Shown here: piece by piece, positions 37,001-49,000 of the stretch
How positions within the stretch are numbered: position 1 is the first letter of the stretch
How the letters are laid out: each line of letters starts with the position of its first letter
DNA from: Nemertoderma westbladi
Taxonomy: Eukaryota; Xenacoelomorpha; Nemertodermatida; Nemertodermatidae
Reading direction: 5' to 3'
NCBI GenBank assembly: GCA_032718475.1
Contig: JAUCBJ010007817.1
Location: forward strand, 1 to 64,000
Length of the DNA: 64,000 nucleotides
The notes under the pieces: generated by a model
The model's input: the letters and a program-made list of their open reading frames with translations, nothing else
Database searches by the model: none
What the model was told of the DNA's origin: nothing
Position numbers and translations under genes: made by a program

Positions 37001-40000
37001 TAATCCAAGTTGAGCCAGGAACCTGGCACATTGAAGTCAAAGTACAGGGTACGGACGTGGGACGATTCAGGATTACTTCTGTTCTACGATATCGCATATC
37101 TAGCAATAAACGAGGCGCTAGAATGATCGAGGATAACGTCTACGACACCGATGGAATGGAGCCCCACACAGACTCAGAAACCGACGAGGTCCCAAACGTA
37201 AAGAACATGGCCCGTCGACTGGGCGCTCTCAAAGGCGGAGTGACTCGAGCCTATCACCGCATCGAGAAACAACTAAAGGGAGTCGAAACCCCCCTCAGCG
37301 ACATACAGACTCAATTACAAAAAATCCGAAGCATCCTACAATAATATTAATGGATGATACAGGCATACCAGGAACTCATACCCGCAACCGATCTTGAAAA
37401 CCACCCCAGAATGGAGGAACACGTTGCACATTTGGAAGAGTTCCACAAGCAACATCGGAGGACCCTCAGCCTCGTGAGAGGTTACGAAGAACAGTACTGC
37501 AAAAGAACCGAAAGGGCGGACGCAGAATCTGTACGGACCTCCGGTACCAGGACATTGGTTCCGAGAAAGAGAACCTGGTCCTCGAGGCACCAACACTCCA
37601 GCGCCAGGAGCGAGATATACGGTTCAGCGCGCAGCTCCCAAGGGGGTCAGCCACTCCGAGATCAGCTTTGAGAACAGAGGGCATTGGCCAATAAAGCTCG
37701 AATGGAAGACGAATACGTTCAACTGCAGGTTGAACAGGACGTATTGGCGGAGGAAAAACATAAACAGGAGGCCGAAATACAGGCCGAGATACGTAAACAA
37801 GAGGCCGGAATGCGTAAAGTAGAGGCCGAACAACAGGATGAGACTCGTAAACAAGAGGCCGAACGACAAAAACAAGGGGCCGAAATGCGTAAAGTAGAGG
37901 CCAAACAACAGGCCGAGACTCGTAAACAAGAGGCTGAACGACAAAAACAAGAGGCCGAAATGCGTAAAGTAGAGGCCGAACAACAGGCCGAGATACGTAA
38001 ACAAGAGGCCGAAATGTGTAAACGAAATGCCGAGGCCCAATCGATTCTTATTCACAAAAAGAATGCGGATATTGCTAAACTCGCAGACTACGAAGCCGCA
38101 CTCATAGAACGGGACCTTCAACTGTACGAGGACTGGGAAAGGGGTATAGAACAAGACTATGAACCAATTCCGGTCCTGGAATTAGAAAAGTCATTTATGC
38201 CAGCGGCTGCGAAACCTCTGAAACCCGAGTTCCCACCAGTTATACAGTCCACACTATCGGCACAAGCACCGGCATTCCATCCCCCATCGGTTACGCTTAA
38301 AAACGAGGAACCCTACCTCCCTTCCAACCCTACGGCAACAAGCGTTCCCCAGTACGAGCCCAAAAGGGACTCGGAACGGGACGCCACCCCTCGATCCAAT
38401 AATCCATTCACATCCACCCCGAAAATCTGTAACCACGTCATTATTAAAACTCCACCTCTTATCGATCCAACATGTATGGGAGAGAGTGTTAGTAACTACA
38501 ATCCTCCTAGTCATCCCAGTTCGGACGACGTCGGCATCATCCGAGCATTGGAGAACCGCCTAGCTATGCCCAAGATGGAGATCCGTACCTTCGAGGTCGA
38601 CCCCGTTGATTATCTTGGATTTAAAAAATGGTTCTTTGCTCAGATTGGATCAACGGATATAACCGACGCGCAAAAGCTGGTATATTTATCCCAATATCTG
38701 GGTGACAAACCACGCCGAATCGTTAAATGTTTCGAAGGAGGATCTCACGAAGCATACTACGATGCGTGGAAAACTCTTGATAAGAGATATGGTAACATCG
38801 GAACTATAATCAATAAGACGGTTGAAAAACTGATACAGGATGCTAGATCCCTAGGGGATCCATAGAATATCCAAGAGTTTTCGGACTCAATGAAAGACGC
38901 TTATTATACTTTAAAACCATTGAACAAGGAGGAACAAGTAAACAACATCCTAAACCTCCGACAGATTGCGCGGAAATTCCCCGGATGGTTGCAAAGCAAA
39001 TGGGCTTATAAATGTTTTGATCTCAGACGCAGACACCCGGATCGGGATCCTAGTTTCCTCGAAATGTCGGCATTCCTAGATGATATCTCCAAAGCCATGA
39101 ACGACTCCATGTTCTCCAAGTAAAGTCTCTCCAAGTTAGGCGGAATAGAGAACAACTCTAGGAGCAGGGCACCCACTCCGAAACCGAGATTCCGCCCCCC
39201 TCTGGTGAGTATGATGGCCATCACCATGGCTAAGGACTCTGACGACGAGGACTATGAGGAACCGACATCAGCTGAGGAATGGGCGTGTTATCTAGCGAAT
39301 TGGGCACCCGAGAGGGAATGCACCACAATGTTCCACGCTTCGAGGCAATAATGAAACACCGAGGATGCTTCCGGTGTCTTGGAACAGATCACTACGTGCG
39401 GGATTGCGACCAAAGGTCATGCTGCATGGTCTGTAATGACCTACAACATCATACACTCCTCCACATTCCTGCAAACTTCGATTTCACCACCCTACCATTC
39501 CGTATCAAATCCAAACTGAGAGGAGAAATGAATCATGTCTCCAAGGGTACCCGGACGATTCAGCGGAGAGAAACCAATCCGATCAAGACCACCGCGGATG
39601 TATCATACGTGACCAGCATATCAGCCATGGTCAATTTAATAAATCGCTGTTATATGGTCTTCGCTAAAGTGATCCCAGTAAGAATCCAAGGGGTCGGAAA
39701 ATCTCTAACTACACTCGCGTTCCTGGACAATGGGTCGGACGGAACTATCATAGACAGGGACTTCCTCGAATAACTAGGCCTAGACTATGAAACATGTAAG
39801 CGACCCATACAGACTATAACGGACCACAAAGAAGTGGAGTCCGGGGAGGTACAACTCAGGATGGAAGGAGTTATGATAGGCTACGAAGCGGTCAAACTAA
39901 CGATTAAAAATGCTCTGGTGCATACTGATCTCAGAGTGCGATTCCGACAATCATCCGAATACGCACCCCTCATACAGTTAGATCGGGAAGATGTGTACCT

Positions 40001-43000
40001 ACGATGCCCACCATTGGACGTGAACAGAATTACGCTATTAATCGGACTCGATACACTGGAACTACATATACCGACCGGAGACATCGCCCGATCTGTAAAG
40101 CCAGACGACGGTTTCTATGCGGAGCGCACCATCATGGGATGGACACTCTGTGGCATCAAAGAAGAAACTACCGATACATATACCTATCTTCCGAAAGGCC
40201 AGATCAAAGAGAACACAACATCTGTGGGTTACTGTTCAGCAACCAACCTGGATGAGAATTTATTCTTGGAAACCGAAAAAACCCAACGAGAAATGACAAA
40301 ATATTTCAACTTGGAGACTCAAGAATTCGCTGAGAAGGATGAGAATCCATCCGAAGAAGATCAATATTGTATGGATGTTCTCAACCAGGCAACATTCAAA
40401 GACGGACATTGGTGGTCGCCCATGCTTTGGAAGGACCCAGATAGACCGATTGCTAATAATGCCAGCATGGCCCTAAGGAGGCTCAAAGGTATATTACGCC
40501 GGTTAAACGAGCTACCTGAGATAAAAGATAAATATAATAATGTGATTAAAGGTTATTTGGAAGATGGATTGGCGGAAATGGTGCCCCCGAATGAACTGCA
40601 GGGGACTAGACGTACGTATTATCTCCCAACCCACTATGTGGTGGAAGCCCAGAAGGGCAGCAAAATCCGGGTAGTAAATGATGCTGCGGCTATGTACCAG
40701 GGCGAATCCTTAAACAGCCAACTTTACACCAGGCCAAACATCTACAGTACACAGATTGGCGTATTGATCAGGTTCCGAGAAAACAAAATAGCCTTCACAT
40801 GTGACATCAAAGCGATGTTCCATCAGGTCCGAACACTTCCAAGGGACTCAGATTGCCTACTTATATTGTGACAGATAAAACATTGACTCCACAAGAAATA
40901 AACCAACTCACCTTGGAGGATGTGGACATAATGCGCTGCGCATGATTGTCAGAATCTTCGGTGCTAAGGACTCGCCGGTTGCATGTAGCAACATGTTGAA
41001 GAAAACAGCGACTATGTGTGAAGATGAGTTCCCTCCGACAGTCATAGAGACCATCCGAAGATGTTTCTATGTAGATGACGGATGCGCTGGTGCCGAGAAC
41101 GTCGACGAGGCATATCAGCTGGCTATGGGAATGGTGGAATGTTTAAAGAGAGGAGATTTCTCTCTTGGGAAGTTTAGATCCCACGATAAGGAACTTATGG
41201 AAAGGTTCCCGGAAGAAATTAGGTTAGACGACAACAAAATGTATTCCGAGGGTGTAGATCACCGCGTGCGTACTCAGTATCGAATGGGAAATAGAACTGG
41301 ATCAGTTTATCTTCAAACATAACCTCCTGCCCAAACCAATGACAAAGAGGGGATGTTTATCCTTAAAGAGCGCCATATTCGATCCATTAAACTTCATATC
41401 CCCAGTAACATTGGCCGGAATGAACTTGATCAAAGAAATGTGGATCGAAGGACTGGGATGGGACGAAGAACTCCCCCCACATCTCAGTGCCAAATAAATG
41501 GAAGAAGTGGATGGAGCAACTCGAACAGCTACACCTCATGCAGATCCCTCGACCGTTCTTCCTCAACAAGATACCCACTGATATATTCCAGCTCCATACT
41601 TTCTCGGATGCATCAAATACCGGAATCGGCATGGTTACATTTCTAAGAAGATTAAGTCAGGATGGAAACGGCGATACGAGTTTCTTATTCTACAAAGCCA
41701 AGATGGTATCCGGAGAATTTGTGGCAACAATCCCGAGACTCGAGCTGCAGGCCGCAGTCTCGGCCGTGAGGCAGAACTGCATGATCATGCAGAACCTAAG
41801 AATCTCCATTGAATCGCAGCATTTCTGGGTTGATTTGAGTATCGTGCTTTACTACCTCCACTCACCATCATGGCGACACACCACATTTGTAGCGAACCGA
41901 GCCACAGAAATAAAACAATGTACCAACCGAGAACAGTGGCACCACATAAACGGAAAAGAAAACCCAGCGGACTTATCGAGCAGAGGCGCCACCCCACGAC
42001 AGCTCGGTAAGAGTAAACTTTGGCTCACAGGCCCGGGGTTCTTTAAGGCATCCACAACTAACCTGGAGCACCCAATTTGATCCCGAACTAGATAGCGGGA
42101 AATATTCAGAGGATGACAAGGAGATTCGCAAAGTCCATGGAAGCGCCACCGTGGAAATCTATAGTTGCCTGACTGAGCCTGCAAAGGACTCGGGCAGGCA
42201 CTATAATGTTGCAACCACTGCGCAACCAGCCACGTCCTTACAATTATTGATAGAGCGAACCTCCTTGATGAGACGTCTTATCCACCACGTTATGACTCTT
42301 AGTAACTTCCTGCAGTGGAAAGATAACAAACTGGTAGTTCGGTGAAGTATACAAGAACTCATTATTATTGCGGAGAAATTTATTGTGAAATACGTCCAGA
42401 AGGAAAGTTTCTCTGATGAAAGGGAACAGCTCAACGCGGGCAAGACTTTGAAACCCGACAGCCCGGTCTACCAGTTGAGACCCATGATGGGGGAAGATAG
42501 ACTGATCTGACTAAATACCCGGATGGCGAACGCCCCGGTTGAATATGAAGTCAAATACCCGGCACTTCTGCCAGGAACGTCAACACTAGCTAAGCTATTA
42601 ATCCAGCAGTGTCACGAGGAAAACCATCACGCGGGCCAGAACTGGATTATGGCCAACATCAAGCAACGATATTGGATCACCCACATCCAACCACTGATCT
42701 GGAAAGTCTTGAAACGATGTTTCCCCTGCAGGCGATACCTAGCTCCACCGCTCACCCAAAGAATGGCCGACCTACCAGCTACACGGCTGCAATCCGATTC
42801 ACCACCATTCTACATAACCGGCATAGACTGTTTCGGACCATTTACAGTCATCGACCGACGATCCAACATCAAATGCTGGGGGGCCATCTTCACATGCCTT
42901 AGGTCAAGGGCGATTTACCTAGACCTCGTAGTAAACCTCACGCAGCATGCCTTTATCAACGCTCTGCATCGGTTCGTGGCGAACAATGGATCATGCCGGC

Positions 43001-46000
43001 ATATGTACTCCAATTGTAAAAGCTTTTGCGGATATAATAAGCCATTTTTCTCCGCAATATACCGTGTAGGTGTTTTAGCGGACATAACAAGCCATTTTTA
43101 CCCGCTATGTCTGCATGTGTGCTTTAGCAGACATAACAAGCCATTTTTGCCGCAATGCGCATAATACTCTAAAGACTGGAACTCAGATGACGACATCTGT
43201 CAGCTGATTTACTGCTGACGTGGAGCTTTTCTTTGTTCTTTGTTCGGCTCAACCAATCAGAGCGATTTTCATTTTATGTGTGCTTTAGCCCTACGTAAAC
43301 TGTGCTGGGCATGTCAGTGTGTTAGTTTTTATCTTTCCAGGCCCAGAACACCGGCTTTGGATTCTTCTGTGCTACTGCTGTAGTTTCAGACTTTGGCGAG
43401 AACTTTAGAGAGCTTTGATTATAGAAACGTAAATCTATTATCTGAGCATACTGCATACTGGGCATGCTGTAATTCACTGGACTTACTACTGCACTGCATT
43501 GGACTTTCACTGCATTATTTTACTTCTGTTTACTGTCTGTTATTAATTGATATATATGGATGGATATTTGTTATATTTGGAGAATAACAATAAATAATCA
43601 TAAAACCCCAATCTTCTTGATTACTGAAGGTAAGAGGGCCGGTAACCTGTGCAATTGCGACTTACATTATAGTGGTTTTTGTGTGAATTAAATGCTATTT
43701 TATAATCCCTACATGTGTCAGTTGCTATCCTCCTTATATATGATCAAATTCAGTGACGGTCGGCAGATCAGTGTGAAGTAGTGTGAAGCCGTGTGAAGTA
43801 GTGTGACAGATAATAAAACATCTCCTAAAGAATGTGCCATTTACGAAACTTAGTAGCCATCCCGTTGTGTTTAGTGTAAGTCATAACTCTGTTTTATATA
43901 CTTAAAGCGCCACGTCCTAAAGGAACTGTTAATATTTCCCCGAAAGTAAATATATTGTCAGAGATTATATAGTAACGATCAATCGAATAATAAAGTAGGC
44001 TACAACGCAATAAGATCGAAGCACCCGAATCCAGTCTCCCTTAACAGTGGGTGAATGATCGCGCATAGACTGGTTTCGGCTAAAGTTCCTTCATGTGTAC
44101 TAAATATTTGTTATATGCCAAAGTCGATTTATAAACAAGAGGACACCTAAAATTGGCAGGTTAAACTGCTAAAGGTCTGAAAGCGTGAACAATAATAGAT
44201 TTTACAGTTTCTTTATTGCACCGTAGGCAATAAAGACGAGGTACCGGTCGAACGGTGAGCTGTAGGCCTAACTGCCCAACTGCCTGAACCGGTACTTACA
44301 AGTACAGCAGTATTATTCGATTTTGATAATTATATACCGGTAGGTCTTGATATTTAATCAGGGATGGCCGCCCTGGTTTTTTATTGGGATTTTACTTATT
44401 TCTGTCAGTTTTATTTATCTGTGAGATATTGAGCAGAAGGCATGTAAGCCTGCTCAGATTGTATAGATAATTTGTAGGCTGGATTGTTGTCTAGCTGTTG
44501 TTAGGTCTGAAAGAGATTGCAGTGTGTGTAGAGTGTATGTCCGATAAAGTACTAGTTAGGAAAGTAGGGGCATCTTGAGTTGTAAGGGAAAATCCCCCCG
44601 AAAGAATAAGTCGTACTACTCGGTTTGAACGCATACTAACTAACCATTTCGGAGTCTGCATATACTGTAGTTTATTTAGGCTTGACAGTAGTCTGCCAGC
44701 ATTTGGTCTGTATTTTGTTTGTATAGTCTGCACGGGTAGCGTAATATTTATTATTCAGAGTTTATGCAAGTATTCGCAACCTACATAATCCCCCAAGTTT
44801 ATTCCTACAGTAATTGTGCTTGTTATACATACCGTTATAGTTAAATTAACCCCGGTACTACATCAGGGCTGCTTGGCGTAGGTAAAGACTGGTGATTTTA
44901 TGCTCTTGTCACTCCAGCAGATACCGTGGTTCTTTTAGCTGTTCAAGTATATTTAACTGCTGGTTATTTGTTGTATAAGTATTTGTACCTAATCTAGGGT
45001 TTAGAGTACAGTACTTTCCGAAGGTAATTTAGTTTGTAGGCAGTATATTTGTGTTGTAAAGTGGTTAATAGGCACGTTAGCTCTGGTTGGCTGCGGTAAT
45101 TAACTTCTAGGTAAGGACACTCCGGGTACATAACGTAGTACTTATAGTGCTGTAGAGCAAAAAGACTATAAGTCGTCAGACGGTGGTAATTTCTTATCTG
45201 GACAACACAGTGTATTTACTACTGCTTAATTATTTTCAAATACCGTAGTATCCTGTCCGTTTGTAATAACCAGAAATTCTAACTCCCTGTTAGACTGGTT
45301 TGTAGAATTCCTGTAAAATCACCCTAAAATTTGTACGTGTAACTTGTTATTGTTTATATAGAGATTGTAATCTCACCTAATAATTGTAAGTAATTAGTAG
45401 TAATAAGTAACTTAGTAAAGTAGAATTATTTGTTTTAGTGTCCAACAGGTAGCACTCCACTGAGAGCATTTAGCTTCTGTGTAGTGAACCCCTTAACCAG
45501 AAATAATAACATTTGTTTCAAATATTGGCAAAACCCTTGTACGGGTACATATATATTATAAATCAACTCAAACCGATTTATAAAATAGTAGGCCTGTTAT
45601 ACATCAATTAGGTCTTAATATCAGTTGGGCTACTGCTTGATAACAGTAATAAAGTAAAGGAAAGTAACCTTAAAATTCGGAAATTCAGTTATTATAAAAT
45701 AATTGACATTACCGGTGTTTAAGGAAGGCTTATTATATATTTATATAAATTTAGGCTGAAATTATATACCGGTATTCTGTGACTAAACCTAGTTTGTAAC
45801 AATACTTATATATACTATAAGTGTATACCGGTATTTTAATATATATTATATATATCACGCTATACTGAGTAACGGTATCGGTAATTAATTACTAGGCTTA
45901 CAGTGGATACTGAATTACAAGACTTGCTTTAACTGTCGTTATAGTAGTAGGCATTCAACCGTACAATCGAACATGGCTGACACAAAGCAAACTCTGTCAG

Positions 46001-49000
46001 ATAGTGCTATGATTTAAACTCTAAATATTACCTAGCTTTAAATGCGGTGAATTAAATAAAACAGTTCATATCGCAATCGTACAAGTGGCTGAAGTAGGGA
46101 GTCTAGTTGGTTCGGAATCGCTAACTGACTCGATAAAATCGATTGTCAACTTCGAATTACTGTAGAAACGATCCGAAACACACTGTCTGTTATTCGATTG
46201 GAATTTCTCGAAATTAACAGTATATTAAGTGAGCAACTTTGGAGCAGTATTCAAATGGAAACTGCTTGCTCATCCATGGAGTTACAATGAATCAATCCAA
46301 ACTGAATGAAGATGACACTCTTGGTGTAGCTCTGTCGTTTCTGTGGGATAACCTGAATATCGTTTTTACAGGAAGATAATGTCAATTGATGCCACTGTGT
46401 GGCGAAACGGTGCGTCTTTCAACATGGGAAACTGGCAACTTTGGCAGCTCAGCTAGAGACAACACTCGACCTCCCGGTATAATAGTGAAGTTAGTTCGAT
46501 ATCGATCATGTGCACTGGTGTTTAAGCAATAATTATTACACATGCTAAAAATAACATCATTTAACGTGACGGACAGCCTCATAATGTACGTGTCTTAATA
46601 GGTGTTCGATGGTCAAATATATGCGATATGTGCCTCTGGAAATCCAATTCTGATTACTTCCAATTGAAGTCAGTGAAAATCTTTAGAGAGGAAAATATTC
46701 AAGTTCGTAGGGAGCATCGTCGAGAGGATGCCAAAAATCCCAAACCTTTCCTTGGCTTTTAATTGGGAAATATCGGGGAAGATTTAAATAGGAATTAATC
46801 GACTACTGTTTCGTTTAACTTGCATTCTTCAAATTCTAGCATAATATACAATGCATGTATGTATGTATGTAGCTTGTATGCTAGGCCCAACAGCCATATT
46901 AGCTTATTTAGCTTTATAATATAATCAGTTGTAAACCTTATTTGTGTGGGGTATAGTGGGGTATAGAAATAGAATCTTAGTTGGGGGGTTGCTCTTCAAG
47001 GTGTGGCTGTCCAGTAAATTTATTATTTACTTTATTACTTTTTAATTTTATTTAGGGGGTTTGCCAAAGACTAATTACTATTTCATAACATCACTTTCAT
47101 GCGGCGTATATGTTCCAAAATTATTCACTCCAACAATAAGTGTACCCTTACTTGTTCAACCTGTTCTGTAAATTACAGTACCATGCAAAATGTATATCAT
47201 CAATTAAAAATGATATTTCCTACCTCAGGTATTTACCAAATTGGATATGTATAGTATCCTAATACAATATTCCATTTCAGAGAATTGTTGATAATATTAA
47301 TATATTCTTACTATAAATTATTGTTGATGATGCCTTAAATTTTAGTATGACGCAATCTCCCGTTTCATTTCAATTGTGGGGCATGTCCAGACGTCAAGAA
47401 GGATGTTACTATTATTGTAGGCCTATGCCTACCACATCCGGTATAGTACTTACATAGTACTTCTCACTGCCATTCTGCTGGATGGGATGGGTCTATTCTA
47501 GAACCGGTATTGCACATTAGACTACTACTAACTACTACTAGACTACGACTACTGTCTTACTGTTTACAAACAAGGTTCAGGTTGCTTTAGAACCGGATAC
47601 GCCTATTTACACATTGTACATTACACATTTGAAGAATTTGGTACACATGTCAAAACTAAGTTATTCCACACCTTTTGTACTCAATTCTATTGTAGTAGCT
47701 TATGGTACGCTTTTTTGGTTTTCCATATGGTTGTAGTGATTCCCTTATGTTTGGTACTATTGGTTTACCCAAATTTATTCACATCAGAGTAGTAAGTGCA
47801 ATAGAGTCATTATTTAGTCCCATCGTTATAATAGCTATAGCCACAGCCACTGCGGCACCAGCCGACTTCGGTTAACGAGAGATGCTTCCATGTTGTAACT
47901 GCTATAGGCTGTCAATTATTTATCTTTGTTTTTATTGTTTTTTAATGTAATATTATGTATAATTGTTCTGTTTATGGATTTATTTATAAACAATTGTGAG
48001 CAATAAAAATAGCAGTAAAATAATGATATAATAGCTATACTAAAAGCTGTAAAAGTTTAAATGAATAACATATTATACAGTACTAGCCGTACTAGTACAG
48101 AAAAATACAATGTATCAATTAACACTGAATGAGTAAAAATTTAAGACCACTCTTCTTAAAATATATTTAGTAATAAATATATGAGCACTCTTCTTATCAT
48201 ATATTTAGTAATAAATATATGAGCACTCTTCTTAAAATATATTTAGTAATAAATATATGAGCACTCTTCTTATCATATATTTAGTAATAAATATATGAGC
48301 ACTCTTCTTATCATATATTTAGTAATAAATATATGAGCACTCTTCTTATCATATATTTAGTAATAAATATATGAGCACTCTTCTTATCATATATTTAGTA
48401 ATAAATATATGAGCACTCTTCTTATCATATATTTAGTAATAAATATATGAGCACTCTTCTTATCATATATTTAGTAATAAATATATGAGCACTCTTCTTA
48501 TCATATATTTAGTAATAAATATATGAGCACTCTTCTTATCATATATTTAGTAATAAATATATGAGCACTCTTCTTAAAATATATTTAGTAATAAATATAT
48601 GAGCACTCTTTGATATATTTAGTAATAAATATATGAGCACTCTTCTTATCATATATTTAGTAATAAATATATGAGCACTCTTCTTAAAATATATTTAGTA
48701 ATAAATATATGAGCACTCTTCTTATCATATATTTAGTAATAAATATATGAGCACTCTTCTTATCATATATTTAGTAATAAAATTAAAAAGGATAAGATTG
48801 CAGCACAGACGAACAATAGTTAGAGTTGAAAATGAAAAACGAAGCGAAGGTAAAACAATTCAATACAAAATCTAAATGTAAGTCTGCAGCATTGTATCCG
48901 CATTGGATATTGGGATAGAAGTCTCCTCTATAGAATGTCGCATTAAGTGTCTACGGGATGACTTTGACCCCCGTATACACATAAGACTCGCATGAAGCAA

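Larger units (their letters stand above)
36973..43014 (+). mobile_element. Second BEL/Pao retrotransposon, decayed, 3' end lost
   Basis: Gag, zinc knuckle, protease, reverse transcriptase, RNase H and integrase pieces follow in the standard Pao order on the + strand, broken by several stops and frameshifts. The element stops inside the integrase at 43014, where an LTR of another BEL-like element begins exactly. No LTR of its own is identified. It belongs to a different lineage from the 14361-26187 element. Confidence 0.85.

Noticed and set aside
37624-38154. Minus-strand membrane-like protein with FGLYFTHFGLL repeats
   Set aside because: It is the antisense of the coiled-coil repeats of the gag at 37684-38865.
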